A stretch of DNA of 64,000 nt from the NCBI GenBank assembly GCA_946811185.2, contig OX328097.1, positions 7,860,242 through 7,924,241 on the forward strand. The letters run 5' to 3'. This document shows positions 56,201 through 64,000 of this stretch, piece by piece. The stretch comes from Hippopus hippopus. Its lineage: Eukaryota; Mollusca; Bivalvia; Cardiida; Cardiidae. Every line of letters begins with the position of its first letter. The first letter of the stretch is position 1. Below the pieces are notes generated by a model. That model searched no databases. It had not been told where the DNA came from and saw nothing but the letters and a program-made list of their open reading frames with translations. A program made the translations under genes and the position numbers.

Positions 56201-58997
56201 TTCAAATTAAACATGACTTCCAAAAACTGAAAATTGACTCGGGAAGGGTAGAAATCTTTGATTACCAGCGTTATCTTCTTTTCCCACAATGTTTTCCAAA
56301 GCCCTCCTTTGTCAAGGTTTTTTATACACGGGATTTGGTGGTGAACATTTAAAGGGTTACGACCTGTATAATGCAACTTCAAGGCTGGTTTTGTTTGGAC
56401 CATTATTGTGCCAAAATATCGGACAGCGTAAAACAGTGTTTCTTCTCTTTTTTCTCCACCTCTCTCCAACATTTTTTTTTTTCAAAAAATCTGTTTCGGA
56501 ATTCGGTCAGATAAACAATTTGGTTTCTTGATGGTTCTTGATGGTTCAGGTGCCAAAAAATAAAAGATCTGCTAATTTGGCGTGTGTAGAATTTTGCTGA
56601 CGATTAGCAGTGTGTGTCTTTGAGGTTTAAAATTTCATCTTATCTGAGGCCATGTGATAATTAGAAACATGACATGCTAAACGAAAAAGCCATCTCATAA
56701 CACTTAAAGCTCCATAAGGTCTACGGCCCCTAACTCATATTAAAAGACGGAAGCTGCCGAGACTGGCCGAATACAGAGCTCCAGATAAAGGGTGTGATTT
56801 TGATTTTAAAATTAAAAATATTAATTATTCTCAACCAAACCCTATGTTATGGGTACTCATTAGAATCGTCTCATCGAGACGATTCTAATGAGTACCCACA
56901 ACATAGGGTTTGAAAGAGAAATAATAGATTTAGAATACCATCACTCCCCCTTATCTGGAGCTCTGGCCGAATAGCCTTTACGAAAACGTCGATGTTACAC
57001 GATATTTACCGATGAGTTAGTGAGTCTAAGGCCCGTCACTCTCATTAAAAGACGGAAGCTGCCGAGATTGACCGAATAGCCTTTACGAAAACGTCGATGT
57101 TACACGATAGTAACCGATGAGTTAGGGGTCGTTATCCTTAAGCCAAACCATGTGATTGGATAAGACAGAAAGTCTCAGCCAATCAGATGTCTACTCTTTG
57201 AAGAGTTAGAATCTGGTTTAAAAATGTTGGTGAATACGCTCCAGGGTGAAAGCCAGCAACAATTGTAAGTTCTGATTTGTTCTATTGTAGGATCCTGCCG
57301 TCTTGAAGAAAGAGAGAAGAAAAGAGAGAAATAAGCTGTCTGCCCAGAATTATAGACAGAGGCGCCGTCAACAAGCCAGTGCTGCTCAAAAGGTAATGTT
57401 TCAAATCAGTGTTCTGCCAGAAAGGAGTTGGGAGGGGTGGGGAACGGAGATTTTGGGACTTTGTCCTATTGAAACCGAAAAATGTCCCACCATTATGCAC
57501 ACATGAAGAATATTGTTCTTTTCAAAATATTCGGATATAAATTTGTTGAAACCTATTTCAGCCATGCTCTGTGAAAAAAGGATTTAAGGATAGGGCACCC
57601 TAATGGGATTCGCGTAACGTCGCCTTTCATCGCCGAAAAACGTACGGATTCGGCCAAGACTCGGGTAATCCGTAATCGATCGGTCGATAGATGCTGGTTC
57701 CCCGCATCGATTACGGATTACCCGAGTCTTAGCCGAATCTATACGATTTTCGGCGATGAAAGGCGATGTTACGCAAATCCTATTAGGTGCCCATTAGGGT
57801 GCCCTATCCTTAATGCATCTGCAAAAAGTATCGACCCATGTCAGCCTGCGCAGTCTGCGCAGTCTGCGCAGGCTGACATGCGTCGATACATTTTGCCCTT
57901 TGTGAATTTTCTGCATGCCAACTTGCCAAGTGATTTGTCTCACTACATTATTCACGGAGTCGCTTAGTGGACAAAGTGGGTTTTATGTATCCATGATATT
58001 CAAGAGACGACTTGCGTGGTATAATGGATTAAGGAGATGCATTAAGCCCCCTTTTGCCAGAGCGACGCTTATTTATTTAACATCGATTGTAAATCAAGTT
58101 CTTACAACTTATATATAAATCACTCTAGATGATTGCCTCCTGGAAGCGCACTGACTTGGGTACTTCCACAGGTTGACCCCGCTCTGCACAGGAACAACGC
58201 GGAACCTTTGAACTTTGATAACTTGTCTCAAACGCATTTTTAGTACTGATTTCAGAAAGTGTCCTTTGTTTCTGCAAGTTAATGAGTCAACCATCCCTTG
58301 TCTAAATCATTCTCGGCAGAGCAATGTTTTATTTCAGGGGATCAGTTGAGAACACTTTAGAAAGCATGTTTGTCTCCTCGATTGTATTGTCTATACAGGT
58401 ATGAATTCGTGTAAACCTTTATAAATATTGGTATTTCTTATTTGACAAGAAAGTTTTCCAGTGCTAGAAAGCTAGAAATGTAAGGAAATGAATTATCCGA
58501 CTAGCTTTAAAATCGGAAAATAATTTTCATTGCAGACACTTGAGTCCCTTGAAGCCCACCACAAAATCTTGCTCGAGAAAGTCCGTCAGTTGGAAGCCGA
58601 GAAGCATATCGTGGAAGAATACCTGAAAAGCTGTGTTAAAATTCCCTGGTGTCCCCATCATCATGTTCACAAACCCAAAAACCCTCCCTACCCTCCTACA
58701 ATACCCGAGCACGTGCCCACCACAAGTGTGTATTCAAATGAAGCTATGACCTCCTCTACAGAAGCAATCCCGCAGAATGTTAAAAGTGGCGCATGCGCAG
58801 ATGTGAACGTTAATTTTACATTTAACACTACGATCGTAAACGCAACATCAACAACAGCGGAATTCAACAACGACACCATCAAAAGAATACCTATGGATCA
58901 TTTTCCTACAGGAGTTAGAGAAAACAACAACAGTAGCATGTCCCTGTGCATGCCGGGAACCAGCTCACAACAGAGTTCCGGAAGTTCAGCATCTTGA
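52983..58997 (+). CDS. Gene B: divergent bZIP transcription factor, paralogue of gene A
   Basis: Three coding exons (52983-53252, 57291-57392, 58536-58997) join in phase 0 to 277 aa. Residues 1-90 are Ser/Asp/Glu-rich. Residues 91-124 form the basic region with ERNKLSAQNYRQRRRQQ; the zipper follows with d positions A-L-L-L-V and His/Lys at two a positions, suggesting heterodimerisation. After the zipper comes a His/Pro-rich stretch (WCPHHHVHKP) and a Ser/Thr/Asn-rich tail ending SSQQSSGSSAS. The basic region shares ERNKL, AQ and RQQA with gene A, and the intron falls at the same residue. Compared with FOS/ATF3 the contact motif is changed: Ser replaces the first Ala and Tyr replaces Cys/Ser. 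DNA specificity cannot be read off. The link of the first exon to the others is inferred from phase and position; a further small exon between them cannot be excluded. Confidence 0.8.
54180..54385. mobile_element. Hp2 MITE in gene B intron
   Basis: Core GATCAGACTGCACAAAATG with its inverse; outer ends eroded (GCTGTTAAGCGCGATGC). Confidence 0.75.
54518..54750. mobile_element. Hp8 MITE in gene B intron
   Basis: Ends AAATATCTGTGTTTAGGG and GAAACCCTAAACAGAGACATTT, with GGTACATGGTCCATG as in the 51.6-kb copy. Confidence 0.85.
54754..54979. mobile_element. Hp1 MITE in gene B intron
   Basis: Left AAACCCTTCACATAATCC, core GGAGAAAATGCTGGTAGCC with its inverse, right TTGTGTAGTAAAGAGCTGA. Confidence 0.8.
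55140..55335. mobile_element. Hp1 MITE in gene B intron
   Basis: Core AGGAAATGCTGGTAACC with its inverse; right TTTGTCGTTTGGTACAGAG. An A-run interrupts it at about 55240. Confidence 0.7.
55957..56352. mobile_element. Two adjacent Hp1 MITEs in gene B intron
   Basis: One element at 55957-56180 (core at about 56065-56135) and a second half-length one at 56176-56352. The second's left block AAATTGAAAGCATTTGCAGAC directly follows the first's right block GTGTGGTAAA. Confidence 0.75.
56737..57128. repeat. Tandem duplication interrupted by Hp5
   Basis: AAAAGACGGAAGCTGCCGAG and ACGAAAACGTCGATGTTACA occur at about 56741-57025 (split by Hp5) and again uninterrupted at 57049-57126. Confidence 0.88.
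56774..56965. mobile_element. Hp5 MITE with 8-bp target duplication
   Basis: Ends CAGAGCTCCAGATAAAG and CTTATCTGGAGCTCTG; centre GTGGGTACTCATTAGAATCG-like palindrome. Exact GCCGAATA flanks at both sides. CAG..CTG ends and an 8-bp duplication fit hAT-like MITEs. Confidence 0.93.
57135..57245. mobile_element. Hp7 MITE relic
   Basis: CCATGTGATTGGATAAGAC and CTCAGCCAATCAGATG arms; right end GTTGGTGAATACGCTCCAGG. Lies about 45 bp before the acceptor of the gene B basic-region exon. Confidence 0.55.
57291..57392 (+). CDS. Gene B basic-region exon (102 nt)
   Basis: Acceptor TCTATTGTAG, donor GTAATG, phase 0 at both ends. Encodes 34 residues; the exon ends 20 residues after the invariant Asn, exactly as in gene A. 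Confidence 0.9.
57559..58070. mobile_element. Hp3 MITE split by Hp9 (gene B intron 2)
   Basis: Left end AGCCATGCTCTGTGAAAA, interruption 57588-57809, then TGCATCTGCAAAAAGTATCG, core with a short GCGCAGTCTGC duplication, right end TTGCCAGAGCGACGCTT. Confidence 0.88.
57588..57809. mobile_element. Hp9 MITE (222 bp) nested in Hp3
   Basis: Inverted ends GGATAGGGCACC and GGTGCCCTATCC flanked by TTAA on both sides. Almost the whole length is one long palindrome (ATCGCCGAAAA.. / ..TTTTCGGCGAT). TTAA duplication suggests a piggyBac- or Kolobok-type transposase. Confidence 0.93.
58536..58997 (+). CDS. Gene B zipper and C-terminal exon
   Basis: Acceptor TTTCATTGCAG. Encodes the zipper (SLEAHHKILLEKVRQLEAEK) and the long low-complexity tail; stop TGA at 58995. 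The minus-strand frames over this exon are shadows. Confidence 0.9.
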   Translation, partial: TLESLEAHHKILLEKVRQLEAEKHIVEEYLKSCVKIPWCPHHHVHKPKNPPYPPTIPEHVPTTSVYSNEAMTSSTEAIPQNVKSGACADVNVNFTFNTTIVNATSTTAEFNNDTIKRIPMDHFPTGVRENNNSSMSLCMPGTSSQQSSGSSAS

Positions 58998-59424
58998 GGC
59001 CCAAATCTCATCATGACTGACTTCATCATTACTTTGTAGGGGTTTGGGGTTCCAATGGGGAGGAGGTCTCGGGTTCCCGCCAATCAGTGTAATGGCGGTA
59101 TCATGGGGTTCTTTGAAGGGACAGGGAGGGCCTGTACTGCATTTAACCTTGAACTCATGACGTCATAGGATATACATGGACCTTCATGCAATGACAGCCC
59201 GTAGAAAGTTTATTTCAAAACCATTACAAAAATTGTTTCTGTTCATGATCATCAAAATTTTGTAGGATGGTATTTCTATGTTATCATGTATAGTGGTTGT
59301 TCTGTTAACCTCTGTTAACCCATAACCTTTGTTGTGGGTACATGTTAGAATTGTTTCAACGAGGTAATGTGTAACGAGTACCAAAACAGGTTTAAGATCT
59401 CTTTATCATCGGCTTGCAAGCTAG
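58998..59424 (+). other. Gene B 3' flank / 3' UTR
   Basis: No clear AATAAA was found within about 1 kb of the stop, so the 3' end is not placed. A fragment related to the Hp5 centre (GTTGTGGGTACATGTTAGAATTG) lies at about 59330. Confidence 0.4.
59158..59165. promoter_or_regulatory. Perfect CRE in gene B 3' region
   Basis: TGACGTCA 161 nt after the gene B stop. A second one lies at 59734. Role unknown. Confidence 0.35.
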
Positions 59425-59607
59425 GGGCGGCACTCCACTTTACGACAACATTAGATTTCGTGCTACAGTAGACTTGCGCAAAACAGAAAAATGCATAAAA
59501 ACGGAAATTGTCGATTCGGATTAGCCTGCGCGGACTGCGCCGGATGATCCGAGACGACACTTTACGCAAATGTCCGAATGCCCATTTTCGCGTGTTGCAA
59601 ACCATAC
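59425..59607. mobile_element. Hp4 MITE, left part missing
   Basis: Second hairpin and right end TTTCGCGTGTTGCAAACC. Confidence 0.8.
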
Positions 59608-59733
59608 AACGATACCCCACAAAGCACAGGTCAGCATATGCATAAAGATACATATACTCGTTGAAATTTCCACGAGTAAAATCCTACTCGCTTCTCTGAA
59701 AGTAACGTTATTATAGAAAAAATGACGTTTCTA

Positions 59734-59741
59734 TGACGTCA
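59734..59741. promoter_or_regulatory. Perfect CRE (TGACGTCA)
   Basis: In unique DNA 0.7 kb past gene B, next to a TGACGTTT half-match at 59722. Confidence 0.35.
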
Positions 59742-59968
59742 CACAGAATATATCTAACGTGTGTAAGATAAGAACATTCGTAATATGTACAACAACACTG
59801 AAAATATGGAAAGTTATGTGATAAATATGTTATCTGTACGCATACGAGGAGCATAATCATTATGTGACAAGTTTATACGTAGAAAGCCACTTTTTCAATG
59901 ATACTCAGATTCATGTATTTTTATTCCAGTCATCCATCGTCAAGCATGTAGATCTATAACATTATATT

Positions 59969-60235
59969 TGAGCCACGCCCAGGCAATTTTAAGGGGGTTT
60001 AATGCATCTATGTGATGCATTATACCAAGCAAGTCGCCACATACTAAGTAAGGGATCCATCCCATCAATTTTCTCTAACAATTGATGGAATCTTGAGGTA
60101 GAATGGTCCCTTGAATTACAGAAAATTTACAACTAGCAAAAAGTTTCGATTCATGTCAGCCTGCGCGCATTGCGCAGGCTGACATGAGTCGATACGTTTT
60201 GCAAATGCATTAAGTCCCCTTTTCACAGAGCATAG
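59969..60235. mobile_element. Hp3 MITE, full length
   Basis: Ends TGAGCCACGCCCAGGC and CACAGAGCATAGC; core TGTCAGCCTGCGCGCATTG. Confidence 0.85.
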
Positions 60236-60469
60236 CAAAATTTTAGTTCTAATTGCTGCAATTCTAAAACTTTTCTAGTGTCAGACCGCCAAGTCGTTAT
60301 GTTATTTTGCAGTTCATACTGTTTTATACGCTTGACTTACTTCAGTGTGCAGGTATTTCATACCCAATGACTTTTGCTTGTAGATATTAGCATAGTGAAC
60401 GTAATAGATAATTTACTACTGTTACCTGTGCACGCATGTCAAATACCATTTCGACTGCCTGTCTTTCAC

Positions 60470-60720
60470 GCCTTTGAAAACATTGTAGGAAAAGGAGAAA
60501 ATGCATAGTGAACGTAATAGATCATTGGCTACCAGTGCATGCTCGTAAAATTCTTTTTCCTTAAATTCGATTGCCTGTCTTATAGGCCTGTGAAACCATT
60601 GTAGGAAAAGGAGAAATGCTGGTGACCAGCGTTTTCTCCTTTTCCCACAATGTTTTCCAAATCCCTCGTTCCTCTTGGTTTTTAAAACACGTGGTTGTTT
60701 GGTAGAAGATGAAAGAAATG
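60470..60720. mobile_element. Hp1 MITE with duplicated core
   Basis: GAAAACATTGTAGGAAAAGG occurs at about 60476 and again in diverged form at 60590, with GTGAACGTAATAGAT also repeated from upstream (about 60393 and 60507). Confidence 0.65.
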
Positions 60721-60769
60721 CACATATTTTGATCTCAGTGAGCATAAATTTGTTAAACTTTTATTTACA

Positions 60770-60965
60770 ACCCTTTTTGCTAGACGAAAACATTTTAGAC
60801 GCCCCCGAATCGTAAGCAATCTATGATGGCTCAAGGAGAGGAAGGCATTTTTTTATTAAAAGGGTAGAAGACGTCTTTGAAAGGATGGTAAACGTTGTGG
60901 AAAAAGGAGCAAATACTTGTTGACAGCATTTTCTCGTTTTCTTACATTGTTTTCAAGAAGCCTTA
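60770..60965. mobile_element. Hp1 MITE, diverged
   Basis: CTTTTTGCTAGACGAAAACATTTTAG left block; core half GTGGAAAAAGGAGCAAATAC. Confidence 0.6.
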
Positions 60966-61469
60966 GCCTTTGGAAGCGTTTGATATTTTTTGTACAATTT
61001 TTTATAATTGTGGTTTTGACGTATTGTTACTCTCGCGCTGATTTAATAATTTTGAATATTAAACTGTTCTGTAGTGTCATTCAAGCCAATAGCTTGTTAA
61101 AGATTGTGGAAGAAAGAGAAATCGATTTTAACCCATTGCCTCTTGAAAGAAATTTATATAAGTAACTTCGTTACACAGACAAAATAAAAATCTACATGTT
61201 TTCAGGGATTTATTGTATGGATTCAAAAACAAAAACTTTGGCGGAAAGGAAAAGTTACTCGTGACAGGAGGTTTCTCATCTCGCGACAATGTTTTCATTA
61301 GTTTCGTCTGCAAGTCACAAAGTCACCAACGTGTAGCAAAGTGTTTGCGAAAAGATTTTACGCAGTTGCATTTTCACACACTTTCAGTAGATCTATTTTT
61401 CAGTTTCCTTTTATTTATTTGAGTCTTGTTCATCCATTATCAAACTATAGATGCCGTGGCACAACGATC

Positions 61470-61832
61470 TGATGTAATACAGACTTTTGAAAACATTGAG
61501 GAATATGGAGAAAATGCTGGTAACCAACATTCTTTCCTTTTTCCTCGATGTTTTCCATCCTTTCACAGAGAAAGCCAATCATCTGAGCCATATTTGATTT
61601 GTCATCAACAAAATGCTTTTAACCCATTCGGCGCCAAAGGCGAAAAACAGTGACTTTTGCGGACGGCATAGATCAAGATCAGACTGCACAGAACGTGCAG
61701 TCTGATCTTTGATCTATACCGTCCGCTTGTGTAGTCAAGCCTATATAATCAAAATCTTTGTACGTTTCAACAGATTGTATTTAGAGCTGTCAAAAGAGGT
61801 GGAGTTTATTTATTTTGCGCTGAAAGAGTTAA
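61470..61832. mobile_element. Hp1 right half then Hp2-like element
   Basis: Hp1 core at about 61486-61555 and its right part to 61618; then an Hp2 subfamily member from TTAACCCATTCGGCGC (61619) to GCGCTGAAAGAGTTAA (61832) with core GATCAGACTGCACAGAACG. Confidence 0.7.
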
Positions 61833-62043
61833 GGATAGGGCACCCTAATGGGATTGGTGTAACATCGCCTTTCATCGCCGGAAAACATACGCATTCGGCT
61901 AAGACTCGGGGTAAACCGTAATCGATCGACCGATAGACGCTGCTTCCCTGCATCGATTACAGATTACCTTAGTCTTAGCCGAATCGATACGATTTTGTCG
62001 ATGAAAGGCGATGTTACACGAATCCCATTTGGGTACCCTACCC
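61833..62043. mobile_element. Hp9 MITE (211 bp)
   Basis: Ends GGATAGGGCACCC and GGGTACCCTACCC, flanked by TTAA and TCAA. Inserted at the terminal TTAA of the Hp2-like element before it. Confidence 0.88.
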
Positions 62044-62985
62044 TCAATGCGTGGGAAAATGATGTTTTCAAAGCGTCAAAACTGGGGATTGTTTGGTAGG
62101 TTAAAGGGAAATCGGCACTTAGCTGAATTAATACAAACGTGTTTTAGTAGACTGGAATTCTTTTGTTATGCAAGAGATTGACTATATGAACTGACAAATG
62201 GCATTTCCGGTCACATGACAGATGTAGCCAATCGCACGAATAGATTAGAAAGTATTGTTTCACTCTTATAGATACATTTTGTACGTTATTTGTCACTAAA
62301 TAAATTTTCTATTATTTAATAATAAACTATTTTTTATGACGTAACCTTTTTTCCCTCTTCTTTTCTTCTAAAAAAAATGGTTTCGATTTATTTGCAAGTC
62401 TAACTCACCAAGCGCCGAAACAAACGTTGCAGAAGATCTTTGAAAATAATATTGTAAATTACAGGCGATAGTCAAACTACCATATTTGTAAATTGTCGTG
62501 AAAATATTGCATTGGTGACAGAAAATGCTCTTGACGAGAAATACTTCCTTCTGCTGCAATATTTTCAAAACATGAATCTGCTGCAAGACAAGAAAAGTCG
62601 GCTGCAGGCCTTATTGTATTAGCACTTTTACTGCCGTTTGCCAGTTGCATACCTTTTGCGGACGGCGTAGATCAATATCAGACTGCTCAAAACGTGCAGT
62701 CTGATCTTAAATTTATACAGTCTGCCACAAGAAACTATACTATGAGCGAAACTCTTTTTTCGTTGCTGTGAAATTGTATTCTAAGACCTTGAAAATATCC
62801 CAATTCAGTATTTCAGTTTAAAGCATGAAAGTTAACGTCGTTTGTTCCTTTTTCAACATTACACGTATCTCAGTTACGGCGGATAGTACACCTATTGATG
62901 CATTTCTGGGTTTGTGTACCCTAGCTCTATGTACAGTTTTCTTTCTTGGCCACTGGCTTCGTTCCTGCGAAAACAAAGCCATCTG
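62044..62985. other. No gene; Hp1, Hp2 and SINE relics
   Basis: An Hp1-like decayed hairpin at about 62440-62575, an Hp2 core (GATCAATATCAGACTGCTC) at about 62665-62715, and SINE body remains at 62840-62980. Confidence 0.5.
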
Positions 62986-63350
62986 AAGCCGTAATCACTA
63001 ACCATTCTTATTCATAGTCTATATCTCAAGAATTTTCTAAAAGTCAAAGAAAAGCAATTTCTGGTTGGCTAAACTGGCTGCAACACGCGAAAAGGGGCGT
63101 TCGGACATTTGCGTAAAGTGTCGTCTCGGACCAGCCTGCGCAGTCCGCGCAGGCTAATCCAAAACAACACTTTCCGTTTTTATGTAATTTTCCGTTTTGC
63201 GCAAGTCTTCTGTAGCACAAAATCTAATGTAGTCGTAAAGTGTTGTCGCAGATTAACCTGCGCGGACTGCGCAGGCTGATCCGAGAGGACACATTACGCA
63301 AATGTCCGAATGCCCCTTTTCGCGTGTTGCAAGCCAACTTAAAACTGTAA
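62985..63350. mobile_element. Hp7 relic interrupted by Hp4
   Basis: TAATCACTAACCATTCTTA (Hp7 end) and TGGTTGGCTAAACT are followed directly by the Hp4 element at 63076. Confidence 0.6.
63076..63335. mobile_element. Hp4 MITE, full length (260 bp)
   Basis: Ends GGCTGCAACACGCGAAAA and TTTTCGCGTGTTGCAAGCC; two AGCCTGCGC hairpins. Confidence 0.9.
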
Positions 63351-63698
63351 AAGTGGATATTGTCATTGATCCTATGTTTGGTCTGTGTCTGTCTGCGCGT
63401 GAGAGCATTTACTTTTATTTGAAAACATTTTTTTATGATTAAACTACTGCACCATTCTGGATGTCACTTCACAGAAATAATAGCATAGTCATCATTAGCA
63501 TACCTTCCAAGAACCCGTTAAGCACTCTTGGCTGCCATTAAGATGAAACTAGCAAAAATACCCGAAACTGTCAAAAGCCTAACACTCCACCTATTTAAGT
63601 TTCCTGCAAATGGCATAAATGAACTATAGGAATACATCACCCATGTTTCTCTATAGAACTTTACTCTAGTAAAAACATGGCCGCAGGGATTTTAAAGC

Positions 63699-63920
63699 TA
63701 CCAAACGATAAAATTTTACACTGGTCCAAATTGCAAGCATTTGCAGACGACAAATTCAGGTCGGCCCAAATGACGAAAATTGTCCTTGATAGGTTACAAA
63801 AAACATCGTTGGAAAAGCAAAAAATGCAGGTTGCCAACATTTTCTCATTTTCCAACAATGATTTCAAAAGCCGTCTTCCTTTGGGTCGTTAAAAGCTGGG
63901 ATTGTCCGGTAAAGGGTTGA
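63699..63920. mobile_element. Hp1 MITE
   Basis: Left AAGCTACCAAACGATAAAAT, GCAGACGACAAATTCAGG, diverged core GCAGGTTGCCAACATTTTC, right CCGGTAAAGGGTTGA. Confidence 0.75.
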
Positions 63921-64000
63921 TCTAATTTCTCTAAATTTATGACTTTATATAACAAAGCGTGCAATGGTCAAAGGGAGAGAACTCAATTTATTTGACAAAT

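Larger units (their letters stand above)
53253..57290. other. Gene B intron 1
   Basis: About 4 kb. The first 900 bp is unique; the rest is a stack of Hp2, Hp8, Hp1, Hp5 and Hp7 elements plus a tandem duplication. No extra coding exon was recognised. Confidence 0.55.

Noticed and set aside
58527..59083. Minus-strand frames over the last gene B exon
   Set aside because: Shadows of the plus-strand exon, which has the bZIP zipper and correct splice phase.

Overview
The window is eukaryotic, AT-rich and intron-bearing, and is packed with short inverted-repeat transposons, tRNA-derived SINEs and microsatellites. That repeat style and the two bZIP genes point to a mollusc, most likely a bivalve. 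This assignment is inference; no mitochondrial, rRNA or other marker gene is present.

Only two protein-coding genes are supported, both on the plus strand. Gene A (coding exons 13289-16638, 282 aa predicted) and gene B (52983-58997, 277 aa predicted) are bZIP transcription factors of the FOS/ATF3/BATF type. Both carry the basic region on a short phase-0 exon (108 and 102 nt), and in both an intron cuts the helix exactly 20 residues after the invariant Asn. They are probably diverged local paralogues about 36 kb apart. Gene A keeps a canonical basic region. Gene B has an altered one (Ser for the first Ala, Tyr for Cys/Ser) and a His/Pro- and Ser-rich tail. A compact promoter-like block with NF-kB-like, NRF1-like, ATF/CRE-like, CCAAT, GC-box and TATA-like motifs lies at 11369-11457, about 1.8 kb upstream of gene A's start codon.

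Layout: 1-11300, repeats (SINEs at 2.5-4.9 kb, GGAA and CAGA microsatellites at 6.7-8.5 kb) and some unique DNA. 11.3-21.1 kb, gene A, its introns filled with hairpin MITEs, and a possible long 3' UTR ending at a poly(A) signal near 21.09 kb. 21.2-23.9 kb, MITEs and a 0.5-kb tandem duplication. 23.9-26.5 kb, a decayed minus-strand Ty3/Gypsy gag-pol relic interrupted by a 1.06-kb element with iteron-array inverted repeats. 27-52.9 kb, MITEs, SINE inverted dimers and unique DNA with no supported gene. 52.9-59 kb, gene B. 59-64 kb, more MITEs.

At least nine hairpin families, called Hp1-Hp9 here, plus an ultra-short one ('nano') can be told apart by their ends. Hp1 (TTAACYCTTTACCA ends, core GGAGAAAATGCTGG) has roughly 45-50 copies or relics. 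Hp2 (TTAACCCTTAGGCTGCTAAG ends) has about 13, Hp3 (TGAGCCRTGCTCTG ends) 13, Hp4 three, Hp5 two, Hp6 four, Hp7 several, Hp8 two and Hp9 two. The most unusual signal is nano: six insertions only 24-36 bp long, starting CAGGGATC and mostly ending GATCCCTG. Five of the six are flanked by exact 7-bp target duplications, so they look like the smallest mobile elements in the window.
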